Assembly: GCA_013314735.1 (NCBI GenBank)
Contig: JABUFD010000001.1
Span: forward strand, 1,178,001-1,242,000
Reading direction: 5' to 3'
Source: Anaerolineae bacterium
GTDB lineage: Bacteria > Chloroflexota > Anaerolineae > Anaerolineales > Anaerolineaceae
DNA: 64,000 nucleotides
Shown: positions 1 to 7,942 of the stretch, in pieces
How positions within the stretch are numbered: the first letter of the stretch is position 1
How the letters are laid out: every line of letters begins with the position of its first letter
The notes under the pieces: model-generated
What the model was told of the DNA's origin: nothing
The model's database searches: none
What the model saw: the letters and a program-made list of their open reading frames with translations, nothing else
Made by a program: the position numbers and the translations under genes

Positions 1-549
1 GTGGTTGGTAAATTGAAAGAGAAAGAATTCCCTTTTCACTTTGTTGTGACAGCCACAAGCCGCCCACCCCGCCCAAACGAAGTGAACGGTGTGGATTACT
101 TCTTTTTCACCCGTGACGAGTTCCAAGCAATGATCGCCCGGGGTGATTTAATTGAGTATGCGCTTGTATATGACCAATTTAAAGGCGTACCAAAACAACA
201 GGTGGAAGCCGCACTGAGCAGTGGCAAAGATGTGGTTATGCGCGTGGATTACCAGGGCGCTAAAACGATCAGAAGCATGTATCCGGATGCCAGGTTGATC
301 TTTATCCTGCCTGAAAATCCTTTGGAATGGTTAAAACGTCTTGTTGACCGCGGTGAGGATAGCGAAGAACAATTAAAAATCAGATTGGATACCGCCCAAA
401 AGGAAATGGAAGCTGCCCGTTGCTACTTTGATTACGTCGTTATCAACCCTGAAGGCAAGTTAGATCAAGCCGCCGATATGGTGATATCAATCATCAATGC
501 GGAACACCATCGTATCCTTCGCCAACATGATGACAAATCCTGCGCCTGA
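1..549 (+). CDS. gmk: Guanylate kinase, 5'-truncated
   Basis: Guanylate kinase phosphorylates GMP to GDP with ATP in the cytosol. The frame is open from the first base, and the usual N-terminal P-loop (GPSGVGK-type) is missing, so about 20 residues lie upstream of the window. The GTG at base 1 is not the true start. The GMP-binding region is clear: TATSRPPRPNEVNGVDYFF near residues 17-35, then the lid and C-terminal helices (DSEEQLKIRLDTAQKEM). Its 3' end overlaps the start of the rhomboid gene by about 20 nt, suggesting co-transcription. Identification is firm; only the 5' end is unseen. Confidence 0.93.
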   Translation: MVGKLKEKEFPFHFVVTATSRPPRPNEVNGVDYFFFTRDEFQAMIARGDLIEYALVYDQFKGVPKQQVEAALSSGKDVVMRVDYQGAKTIRSMYPDARLIFILPENPLEWLKRLVDRGEDSEEQLKIRLDTAQKEMEAARCYFDYVVINPEGKLDQAADMVISIINAEHHRILRQHDDKSCA

Positions 550-1312
550 TACCAACCCCGATAATGGGCAGGTTGTCGAGGGTTTAAATGATACCTCCAA
601 TCCGCCAGTCATCCAATATCAGCTCCCAGCCAGGCGGCCAATGGTCACTTACCTGTTGATGGCGCTGACCGTGCTTGTTTATGCCGGCCAGGTTCTCACC
701 CGGCAGGTGTATCAGGTTGATCTGCCCGCCGCATTTGGGATGAAGATCAACGAAGCCATTATCAATGGCCAGGTTTGGCGACTGGTGACGCCAGTTTTAC
801 TGCATGCCGATGTAATACATATCCTTTTTAATATGTATGCCCTGTTCGCCTTCGGACGACGTATGGAACGGTTTTATGGGCACAGCCGGTTTACCTGGCT
901 GTACCTGCTGGCCGGGCTCAGCGGGAACATTTTTTCATTTTACTTCCAGGCTGCACCGTCATTGGGGGCCTCAACTGCGATTTTTGGTCTTGTCGCCGCT
1001 GAGGGTATCTTCATTTATACCAATCGGAAATTTTTCCCGAATGCCGGACGTGCATTGCGAGAAATCATTATGATCGTCGCAATCAACCTCGTTTTGGGGT
1101 TCTCTGCCCAATTTGATAACTGGGGACATCTGGGGGGGTTGGTAGGCGGGGCGGCCTTTGCCTGGTTTGCAGGGCCTTTCCTTGACATTCGCAATACAGC
1201 AGAAGGCCTGCAGATTTATGACCGCCACCACGGGAGACTCGCTTGGCAGGTGACGGTCGCAGAAAGCTTGATCCTGATCTTACTGGCAGCTGTTCGTATA
1301 ACCTCTGCTTGA
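527..1312 (+). CDS. Rhomboid-family intramembrane serine protease
   Basis: A multi-pass membrane protein of about 261 residues from the rhomboid family, which cleaves transmembrane substrates within the lipid bilayer. Visible features are a hydrophilic Pro/Asn-rich N-terminus, a membrane segment (YLLMALTVLVYAGQVL), a conserved HILFNMYALFAFG block, the serine motif GASTAIFG and the histidine segment NWGHLGGLVGG that completes the Ser-His dyad. The residue after the catalytic Ser is Thr, where Gly is commoner. The frame opens at 497, but paired ATGs at 527/530 are more plausible because they reduce the overlap with gmk to about 20 nt. No Shine-Dalgarno sequence is visible, so translation is probably coupled to gmk. 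The substrate cannot be inferred. Confidence 0.87.
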   Translation: MMTNPAPDTNPDNGQVVEGLNDTSNPPVIQYQLPARRPMVTYLLMALTVLVYAGQVLTRQVYQVDLPAAFGMKINEAIINGQVWRLVTPVLLHADVIHILFNMYALFAFGRRMERFYGHSRFTWLYLLAGLSGNIFSFYFQAAPSLGASTAIFGLVAAEGIFIYTNRKFFPNAGRALREIIMIVAINLVLGFSAQFDNWGHLGGLVGGAAFAWFAGPFLDIRNTAEGLQIYDRHHGRLAWQVTVAESLILILLAAVRITSA

Positions 1313-1317
1313 TGGTA

Positions 1318-2814
1318 TTAATTCGCCGGCAGCATAATTTGTAACGTCGTCCGTGCTGGTTGGTCAGCCATCACATAGATCAATACATTTCGTTCCTCTT
1401 TGGCAAAAACATACATCATCAGGTTTTGCGAACTCATCGCTGTCGTATTTTCCAGCGACCAACCCAGGTTCTCCATTTCTGACGTGAAATACGCCTCCAC
1501 TTTCTCATGGTCGTCTCCTGTTGAGTACGAGATGATCAGGTATTCTTCTGCTTCAGACGTCATCACATCGCCATTGTTGGGTTGGTAGACAGGTATGTCT
1601 GCCGGCAATTTTTCAATCTTACTCACAGAACCCACCGTTGCAGTTGGCTCCGCAAGATCAGATGGCGTTGCTGTGGCCAAAGCTTGATCCTGTTCTAGAT
1701 CAACTAGCGTTGCCTCTTCCTGATCGGGCGTGGCAGGATTCAAACCTGGTATTTGCGTTTCTGCCTGCTTTCCAAACATTCCCGATTGCCATAAGATAGT
1801 GAGAACAATGACAACCAGGCATCCGATACTGAGCAGGATTCCCCCGCCAATTGCCAATGGAACCCATTTCTTTTTCAACGGTTTCACCGGTTCTCGCGAA
1901 GAGGAATGCTGTATTCCAGGCATCGAAACTTCAGGTCTTCTTTCTCCCTTACTCTGAAGCGTTGATGCATCGAAATCATCCTGGTGAAGATCACCGCGAA
2001 GTATACGGTTCATCGCAAGGACGAATTCATTCATCGTTTGAAATCGCAATGCAGGATCTTTTGCGAGTGCCTTTAAAAGCAAACCCTCAACCGCATCCGG
2101 AAGATCCGGGACGGCATTCTTTGGACGAGGCAAAGGATCCTGAACCTGTTTTAATAAAATCGCTGCAGGCGTGTCCGCATGGTATGGGCAGCGTCCAGTC
2201 ACCAGTTCATACAGCACAATTCCAAGGGCATAGACATCTGTTCGTTCGTCTGCCACTCCATTCCATTGTTCCGGGGCCATATAATCAGGGGTGCCCACAC
2301 CTACGCCAGCACTGGTCAATTGGGTTTCATCACCGGCATCAATCATTTTCGCAATCCCAAAATCAGACAACACCGGTTCACCAGATTCGCCGAACAAAAT
2401 GTTGGCAGGTTTGATATCACGGTGAATGATTTTTTGCCGGTGGGCATATGATAATGCCTCACCAATGGGGATCAGCAATTCGATCGCCTTTCGATACCCA
2501 ATTCTTGACCGTGCGACCTGTTTTAATGTCCCCCGCGCCACATAGGGCATCACCAGATAAGGAATCCCATTCTCCTCTCCATAATCGAGGACTTTCAGGA
2601 TATAAGGATGGTCAAGCTTTGCCAGGGCTTTCGCTTCACGTTGAAATCGTGCAAGGAAGTTCGGATCAACCTGGTTAATGCTGCGAATAATTTTGACGGC
2701 AACATACCGCTCGAGGGCAGCATCATATGCTTTATACACAGTAGCCATACCCCCTTCCCCCAAAGGTTCGACAATCTGGTACTTGCCTAGAAACTTGCCA
2801 ATATTACCATCCAT
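1318..2814 (-). CDS. Membrane-anchored PknB-like Ser/Thr protein kinase
   Basis: A 498-residue Hanks-type kinase. The N-terminal catalytic domain (about residues 12-275) carries the Gly-rich loop GEGGMATV, VAVK with the ATP lysine, the catalytic loop HRDIKPAN, the DFG motif and APEQ. A basic linker leads to one transmembrane helix (IGGGILLSIGCLVVIVLTIL, around residues 320-340). The roughly 150-residue C-terminal part, presumably extracytoplasmic, begins with a Thr/Pro-rich stretch and has no PASTA repeats. It is probably an uncharacterised sensor domain. A TATAAT box about 40 nt upstream and AGGAGG before the ATG support the start. The gene converges with the rhomboid gene, with only a few bases between their stops. 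Its substrates are unknown. Confidence 0.9.
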   Translation of the reverse strand: MDGNIGKFLGKYQIVEPLGEGGMATVYKAYDAALERYVAVKIIRSINQVDPNFLARFQREAKALAKLDHPYILKVLDYGEENGIPYLVMPYVARGTLKQVARSRIGYRKAIELLIPIGEALSYAHRQKIIHRDIKPANILFGESGEPVLSDFGIAKMIDAGDETQLTSAGVGVGTPDYMAPEQWNGVADERTDVYALGIVLYELVTGRCPYHADTPAAILLKQVQDPLPRPKNAVPDLPDAVEGLLLKALAKDPALRFQTMNEFVLAMNRILRGDLHQDDFDASTLQSKGERRPEVSMPGIQHSSSREPVKPLKKKWVPLAIGGGILLSIGCLVVIVLTILWQSGMFGKQAETQIPGLNPATPDQEEATLVDLEQDQALATATPSDLAEPTATVGSVSKIEKLPADIPVYQPNNGDVMTSEAEEYLIISYSTGDDHEKVEAYFTSEMENLGWSLENTTAMSSQNLMMYVFAKEERNVLIYVMADQPARTTLQIMLPAN

Positions 2815-2887
2815 CCACAGACCTCCTGAGTCTCCTTATCAATGATTATAGAGATAATCTGGAAATCATGGTATAGGGATAAACACC

Positions 2888-2909
2888 AAAAAGCCGCTTT
2901 GGCAGCGGC
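2888..2909 (-). terminator. Intrinsic terminator after the SHOCT-like gene
   Basis: Read on the minus strand, a GCCGCT/AGCGGC stem with a five-base loop is followed by five T residues. It lies just beyond the stop of the gene ending at 2945 and separates that unit from the kinase gene. Confidence 0.65.
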
Positions 2910-2944
2910 CTTCGGTCTCATTTGCAGAATGCATGCATCAGGAT

Positions 2945-3337
2945 TCAATCGATATATACTTCCACATGTTGGCCGTCATCACTGTCCATCACATCAACGA
3001 TCTTGCCTGTGGCGCCATCCTGGATTGCTTCCCAAATTTCCTGCATGTTGATCTCATCAATTTCAGGAGCGAATTTTGCGCCTGTTTTCATCGCGACATT
3101 GATCAGGCTAAGCGGCAATGTCACATTCACTTTGGGTTTATTGGTCGCAGCGTCCGTAATGCGCACCCTGAAAAATTTTCCACGGGTATCCACATTGCTC
3201 CCGGCTGGTTTTCGAGGAGCAACTGGCCGTTCAACCGGATCACTCATAGCTTCCAGCAATTGTGCTGCCTCTTCCGCGGAGATAACACCATCTCGCACCA
3301 TCTCCAAAACCTTCATTCGTTCTTCCTTATTGGTCAT
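2945..3337 (-). CDS. Small SHOCT-like/LiaX-N-type domain protein
   Basis: A 130-residue cytosolic protein of uncertain role. The N-terminus (EERMKVLEMVRDGVISAEEA) is the short helical motif found in SHOCT-like, LiaX N-terminal and YvlB-type envelope-stress proteins. The rest (about residues 40-130) is an acidic domain with VNVTLPLSLINVAMKTGAKF. The frame is open further upstream, but the ATG at 3337 is preceded at good spacing by AGGAAGG, and the longer version would overlap the upstream gene. It is probably co-transcribed with the DUF2089-like gene, whose C-terminus carries a similar motif. That suggests a regulator-partner pair; this is an inference. Confidence 0.7.
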   Translation of the reverse strand: MTNKEERMKVLEMVRDGVISAEEAAQLLEAMSDPVERPVAPRKPAGSNVDTRGKFFRVRITDAATNKPKVNVTLPLSLINVAMKTGAKFAPEIDEINMQEIWEAIQDGATGKIVDVMDSDDGQHVEVYID

Positions 3338-3377
3338 TGTTAACCTTCCTTTCTTTTCGTCTTCCACCATCGGCATT

Positions 3378-3788
3378 TTATTGGCCTCGTAAACGGGCCT
3401 GAGCTTCTTCAAACGTGATTTTGCCTTCATGAAGATCGTTGAGTATCTTCTTTCGTTGCTCTGCAGTAAGCACAGGTACTGGTTCAGGTTCCGGTTCTGT
3501 GGCACCTTCTTTGCCCGGCTCAAATCCCAGTGCGACAATCAAGTCGTTAAGGCGGTTGCGGAGTGTGGGATAGGAAAGATTCAGTTCCTCCTCCAGGCGG
3601 TTGAAGCGACCTTCACAACGAATATAGTTCAACATGAACAACACCTGTTCCTGTGTCAGGTTCTCAAAAGGCGAATCCGGCATCTGGAATGCGCCCTGGA
3701 TGCGAACACCGCAACCCGGGCACTCAATTTCCCGGATGATCATCTCGCTGTTCTCACAATAAGGACAATGGTTTGTCAATTTCTGCAT
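3378..3788 (-). CDS. DUF2089-family zinc-ribbon/HTH putative regulator
   Basis: A 136-residue protein. Residues 8-26 hold a zinc ribbon with two CxxC pairs (CPYC and CPGC). It is followed by a helix-turn-helix-like region (LTQEQVLFMLNYIRCEGRFN and LEEELNLSYPTLRNRLND) typical of DUF2089. After an acidic Pro/Glu linker, the end is a short helical motif (RKKILNDLHEGKITFEEAQ) like the start of the next gene's product. AGGAGG precedes the ATG, and a near-consensus promoter lies about 55 nt upstream. It is a probable transcription regulator; its targets are not visible. Confidence 0.8.
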   Translation of the reverse strand: MQKLTNHCPYCENSEMIIREIECPGCGVRIQGAFQMPDSPFENLTQEQVLFMLNYIRCEGRFNRLEEELNLSYPTLRNRLNDLIVALGFEPGKEGATEPEPEPVPVLTAEQRKKILNDLHEGKITFEEAQARLRGQ

Positions 3789-3843
3789 CGATATTCCTCC
3801 TGAAATCTTCTTTACTTGACTGAACTTCTTATTTATTAACTGT

Positions 3844-3871
3844 ATTATAACTCTTTAGTAAATTTTGTCAA
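3844..3871 (-). promoter_or_regulatory. Sigma-70-type promoter for the DUF2089/SHOCT-like operon
   Basis: On the minus strand, TTGACA (3871-3866) and TATAAT (3849-3844) are separated by 16 nt. The expected transcript start is about 50 nt before the ATG at 3788. Both hexamers match consensus exactly, the best match in the window. Confidence 0.8.
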
Positions 3872-4021
3872 TATTCATTTTGATATTATTGATATTTAGA
3901 GTTTATTCACTTTACTTTTTTATTCACCACCCAACTTCCCAAGGAATGCAACCTCAATTTTATAGTTTCGTATACAATACTAAGATAGAGATGAGACAGG
4001 AATATCACCGCTGGAGGCAAG

Positions 4022-4984
4022 ATGAAGGATAACAAACCACAACCCATTCTGGAAGCAGAAAATCTTGTTCGCATGTATGGAAAATTTCCTGCGGTCGATC
4101 AAATCAGTTTTGCCATTAACAAGGGCGAGATCTTCAGCCTGTTGGGACCAAACGGCGCCGGGAAAACCACTACGATATCCATGTTATCCACCTTGTTAAA
4201 ACCGACTGATGGCACAGCCCGTATTGCAGGGGTTGATATTCTGACCAATTCGGCCGGGGCACGCAAGGCGATCGGTGTTGTACCCCAGGATATCGCTCTT
4301 TACAACGACCTTACCGGCTTGGAAAACCTGCAGTTTTGGGGCAGCATGTATAACCTCGGTGGAAAAGACTTGCACATTCGCGCCGAGGAAATACTTGACC
4401 GAATCGGACTCTCTGATAAAAAGAATCAACGCGTAAGAACCTATTCCGGTGGAATGAAACGCCGGTTGAATATTGGCGCTGGTTTACTCCACCGCCCCAG
4501 CATTCTTTTCATGGATGAACCCACGGTCGGCATTGACCCCCAGAGTCGCCGTATGATTTTGGATCTGGTCAAGGAACTGAATCGTGACGGGATGAGTGTC
4601 CTCTACACCACCCATTACATGGAAGAAGCACAGGAGTTGTCACACCGGGTGGGCATCATTGACCATGGGAAAATGATTGCAATAGGCACTCAGGACGAAC
4701 TGACAGCCCTGGTCGGAGAAGATGAAATCCTGCGTCTGCATACGCTGGATTCCCAGGTCATCGAGCAAAGCTGCCTGGATGAACTGGCAGCTCTTTCAGG
4801 CGTCCACAGTGTGTCACGCATTGATGGACAGATCATCCTGAATGTAGCCAATGCCGAAACATCCATAGCCGACGCCATTGCTGTCGCCAATACCCATCAG
4901 GTCAAAATCACTTCTGTGGACATCGAAGAACCGAACCTGGAAGCCGTATTCCTGCATCTGACCGGCCGTGCTTTGCGGGATTGA
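4022..4984 (+). CDS. ABC-2 exporter ATP-binding subunit
   Basis: A 320-residue ATPase of the DrrA/CcmA-like group that powers export by the two membrane subunits encoded next. Walker A is GPNGAGKTTT (about residues 47-56), the signature is YSGGMKRRLNIG and Walker B is ILFMDEPTVGID. A C-terminal extension (about residues 225-320) is typical of this group. GGAGG lies 4-5 nt before the ATG. The stop overlaps the upstream open end of the permease frame, indicating one operon. Substrates of such exporters include drugs, lipids and polysaccharides, and the sequence does not tell which. Confidence 0.93.
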   Translation: MKDNKPQPILEAENLVRMYGKFPAVDQISFAINKGEIFSLLGPNGAGKTTTISMLSTLLKPTDGTARIAGVDILTNSAGARKAIGVVPQDIALYNDLTGLENLQFWGSMYNLGGKDLHIRAEEILDRIGLSDKKNQRVRTYSGGMKRRLNIGAGLLHRPSILFMDEPTVGIDPQSRRMILDLVKELNRDGMSVLYTTHYMEEAQELSHRVGIIDHGKMIAIGTQDELTALVGEDEILRLHTLDSQVIEQSCLDELAALSGVHSVSRIDGQIILNVANAETSIADAIAVANTHQVKITSVDIEEPNLEAVFLHLTGRALRD

Positions 4985-5001
4985 CGGAGGATCGAAGATT
5001 T

Positions 5002-6255
5002 ATGAAAAAAATTCTGGCCATTGCATGGAAAGACTTTCGCATAACTTACCGCGACCTGACAGCCCTTTTGGTTAACATTGCCGCTCCGGTGGCCATGACT
5101 TTGGTGATGAGTTTTGCCTTTGGAGGATCAGATACCGGTTTCTCTCAAATCCCTGTTGGCATCATCAATCTGGATGGCGGTATGATCGGAGATATTTTCA
5201 TAAACACTTTCGAAAGTGAGGAGTTGGCAGCCTACTTATTGCCAGAACAATATACCGATATTGAAACAGCCTTGAATGCGCTTGAGTCTGACAAGCTTGC
5301 AGCAGTCATCGTCATTCCTGATGGCATGTCTGACATGCTTAACGATCCATCCGGTGATGATTCTGCGCCCATATCCAATGATGGTCTTAAAATTGAACTG
5401 TACCCCAACATCACTCGACCTGTATCTGTGGAAATTATCGAATCAATTTTGGATTCGATCCTCATCGATTTAAACGCTGGTTTTGCCGCCGGCAGCCTGG
5501 GTTTTTCCCAACTGATTCAGGAAGGATTGGTGACCACTGAGGAACTTTCGAACGGTCTGGGTGAAGCGATTGGCGAAAAATTGGAACCTATCTTTGGCGA
5601 TGGATCGAGCCAGGTTACGCTCGATGCCGTTTACCAGGAAGCAGATTCGGATACCGGGTTCAGTTGGTTATCTTACATGGCTCCCAGTATGGCAATCTTG
5701 TTTCTCTCATTTTCGATGACAAACAGCGCCCGTAGTATTCTTAGCGAACGTGAAAAAGGAACATTGCCACGGCTGTTGATCAGCCCCAATCATCCTGGGG
5801 TTGTCCTCGTTGGGAAAATGATGGGCACCTACATTATTGGGCTTGCCCAGGTCTTCATCTTCCTTGTGATTAGCCGATTCCTGTTGAATGTCCACTGGGG
5901 CGGCACAGTTCAGGTTTTTGTGTTTACTGTGGTGATGGTACTCTCAGTTGCTTCATGGGGTATCCTGGTGGCATCATTTGCCCGTAATAGCGGTGAAGCC
6001 TCTGCGGTAGGTACCGCCATCACCCTGGTCTTTGCCGCACTCGCTGGCAATTTTATCCCGCGTGGTAATTTTCCGGAATGGTTGAAAACAATTGGTTACA
6101 TCACTCCCAATGCATGGGGGATCGAAGGCTACCTAAATATGATCAATGGTGCTACTTTTTCGGATATGTTGCTCCCCATGGTAGTTTTATTGGGAATGTC
6201 AATACTCGTACTCATGACAGCCGGATATTTTTTTCAACGGCAATATCGTAACTGA
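5002..6255 (+). CDS. ABC-2 type exporter permease (first subunit)
   Basis: A 417-residue membrane subunit of the ABC-2 family. It has an N-terminal helix after MKKILAIAWKDF, a large extracytoplasmic loop (about residues 50-215), then five or so C-terminal helices, with SEREKGTLPRLLISP between the second and third. The frame is open from a TTG at 4981, but the ATG at 5002 is preferred because GGAGG precedes it at suitable spacing and MKK before the first helix is the normal start. It probably dimerises with the next gene product. Confidence 0.9.
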   Translation: MKKILAIAWKDFRITYRDLTALLVNIAAPVAMTLVMSFAFGGSDTGFSQIPVGIINLDGGMIGDIFINTFESEELAAYLLPEQYTDIETALNALESDKLAAVIVIPDGMSDMLNDPSGDDSAPISNDGLKIELYPNITRPVSVEIIESILDSILIDLNAGFAAGSLGFSQLIQEGLVTTEELSNGLGEAIGEKLEPIFGDGSSQVTLDAVYQEADSDTGFSWLSYMAPSMAILFLSFSMTNSARSILSEREKGTLPRLLISPNHPGVVLVGKMMGTYIIGLAQVFIFLVISRFLLNVHWGGTVQVFVFTVVMVLSVASWGILVASFARNSGEASAVGTAITLVFAALAGNFIPRGNFPEWLKTIGYITPNAWGIEGYLNMINGATFSDMLLPMVVLLGMSILVLMTAGYFFQRQYRN

Positions 6256-6273
6256 CTGTGAATAGGAAAGAAC

Positions 6274-7506
6274 ATGATTCGGAAAATATTCTCCATCGTC
6301 AAAGCTGATTTTCTCCTCGAATTTGCTTACCCAATCAGCTGGGTGTTCTTCCTTGGACTGCCAGTATTGTTTACCATCATCATCGGTGTCGCTCTGGGAG
6401 GGTCACAGGCTCCGCAGCCATCTGATGTGGACACCCGACCAAGCATATTGGTAATCGATCTCGATCAGACTGTATCATCTGGATTATTACTGGAATCCAT
6501 TATCAAAGATGACACTGTTCGTTTGGTTACTGTAAACTCAATCGGGCAGGCTGAATTCGAACAGGAACAAAACAATCATCCTGCCATCCTGACAATTCCA
6601 GAAGGCTTTGAAACCGCTCTGCAGGAGAATAAGACTTTGGCACTACCTCTTCGTCTGGGCGAGTCCAGTTACACCACTATCGCCATCGAAAACAGCCTGC
6701 AGTCTGCCCTCCAGCAAAGCACAGCGGTTTGGAAGGTCGCGCGTGGCAGCCTGGTGATCCTTGGAGAACGCAAGGACCTGACTGAAACCGAAGCGCAGGC
6801 AGCCCTGGAAACAGCCCTCACTGATGCACAGGAGATTCTGAAAAACCCTTTGTTTTCAGTAGAAATCAATCAGGATCCCGTCAGTTCTCCTGAGCCGGTC
6901 GATATTATGAATGGTTTCAACCAATCATCTGCCGGGCAATTGGTGACCTGGACCATGATCACATTATTGGGTGGTTCGATCATATTTGCGATGGAACGCG
7001 AGAATGGTACCTATCAACGGATGATGACCACTCCTACCAGCCGCTTTACCTATTTTATCGGTAAGTTGCTCAGCCGCTTGCTGATGAGCCTGGTCCAAAT
7101 GGTGATCCTGGTGCTCTTTGGCAGCTTCATTCTCAAGGTGGATTGGGGTGACTCTCCCTTGCTCCTGCTTGTTTTCCTTGCCTGCTTTGGCTTCGCCGGT
7201 ACCGCGTTGGGCCTTATGTTAGGCAGCCTGGTAAAAACTGCCAAACAGGCAGACGCACTAACCACTATACTATCAATGATGATGGCTTCTCTGGGTGGCG
7301 CCTGGTGGCCATTAGAAATCACCCCGCCAATCTACCAGTCTGTGGTGCGGGTCCTTCCCACAACGTGGGCGATGATGGGGTTCAATGATATCATCATCAA
7401 AGGCCAGGGACTCGAGGGGATCCTACTGGAAATTGCCGTACTGATCGGGTTCGGCTTGCTGTTCTGTGCTGTTGGAATCTTCCGCATGCGCAATAACACA
7501 AACTGA
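6274..7506 (+). CDS. ABC-2 type exporter permease (second subunit)
   Basis: A 410-residue ABC-2 permease with the same architecture as its neighbour: an N-terminal helix (SWVFFLGLPVLFTIIIGVAL), a long external loop, then a C-terminal membrane domain containing ERENGTYQRMMTTP. AGGAAAG lies before the ATG, 18 nt after the preceding stop. With the ATPase and the first permease it forms a complete exporter (one ATPase, two different permeases). No adjacent regulator or substrate-synthesis gene identifies the cargo. Confidence 0.9.
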   Translation: MIRKIFSIVKADFLLEFAYPISWVFFLGLPVLFTIIIGVALGGSQAPQPSDVDTRPSILVIDLDQTVSSGLLLESIIKDDTVRLVTVNSIGQAEFEQEQNNHPAILTIPEGFETALQENKTLALPLRLGESSYTTIAIENSLQSALQQSTAVWKVARGSLVILGERKDLTETEAQAALETALTDAQEILKNPLFSVEINQDPVSSPEPVDIMNGFNQSSAGQLVTWTMITLLGGSIIFAMERENGTYQRMMTTPTSRFTYFIGKLLSRLLMSLVQMVILVLFGSFILKVDWGDSPLLLLVFLACFGFAGTALGLMLGSLVKTAKQADALTTILSMMMASLGGAWWPLEITPPIYQSVVRVLPTTWAMMGFNDIIIKGQGLEGILLEIAVLIGFGLLFCAVGIFRMRNNTN

Positions 7507-7535
7507 TATCGCCGTGGGTAGATAGACAGAAGGAC

Positions 7536-7910
7536 TTACTTTTGGTTTCGGTTCTTCACCCGGTAGGAATATTCAGCATATAAAACCCATGCTTGTTCTC
7601 TGGGCACTGAACGGTCAAAATAGAGTTGGAATATTCGGTCATCCACTGTCATTACACGGTAATAAAATCGCCCCACACCGTAAGAACCACGTGATGCAGC
7701 TTTCAGTAGATTGCTGGGGCGCATATTATGGGATGATTTACCCCTGCGGTCATAATCCTTCCACTCCAGCATCACCTGTTTGATCTCCCACTGCTTTGCC
7801 TGCCAGATGAAGCTTTGAGGCGGTGTAGGCGTTTTTCCATAAACCGGTGGAACAACAAATACTACTTCCACTGATTCATTGATAAACTGAATCGGAACTA
7901 ACTCAACCAT
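7536..7910 (-). CDS. DUF6504-like small protein
   Basis: A 124-residue protein without membrane segments or signal peptide. It resembles the DUF6504 type: an N-terminal beta region (PIQFINESVEVVF), a central WEIKQVMLEWKDYDRRGK segment and a GVGRFYYRVMTVDDRIFQLYFDR block. The family assignment is from memory of the motif and is moderate. It lies 32 nt downstream of the radical SAM gene on the same strand, yet has its own TATAAT six bases before the ATG, so it may also be transcribed separately as a leaderless mRNA. Function unknown. Confidence 0.6.
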   Translation of the reverse strand: MVELVPIQFINESVEVVFVVPPVYGKTPTPPQSFIWQAKQWEIKQVMLEWKDYDRRGKSSHNMRPSNLLKAASRGSYGVGRFYYRVMTVDDRIFQLYFDRSVPREQAWVLYAEYSYRVKNRNQK

Positions 7911-7916
7911 AAATTG

Positions 7917-7922
7917 ATTATA
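7917..7922 (-). promoter_or_regulatory. -10 box placed for a leaderless mRNA
   Basis: TATAAT on the minus strand is separated by six bases (CAATTT) from the ATG at 7910, so the expected transcript start coincides with the start codon. No Shine-Dalgarno sequence is present and no good -35 is seen. Confidence 0.6.
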
Positions 7923-7942
7923 TCAGCAGCGGCGAGCATCCA

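Noticed and set aside
1736-1754. tRNA T-arm-like sequence on the minus strand (GGTTTGAATCC)
   Set aside because: It lies inside the kinase gene's Thr/Pro-rich coding region, and no cloverleaf could be built around it. No tRNA was found anywhere in the window.
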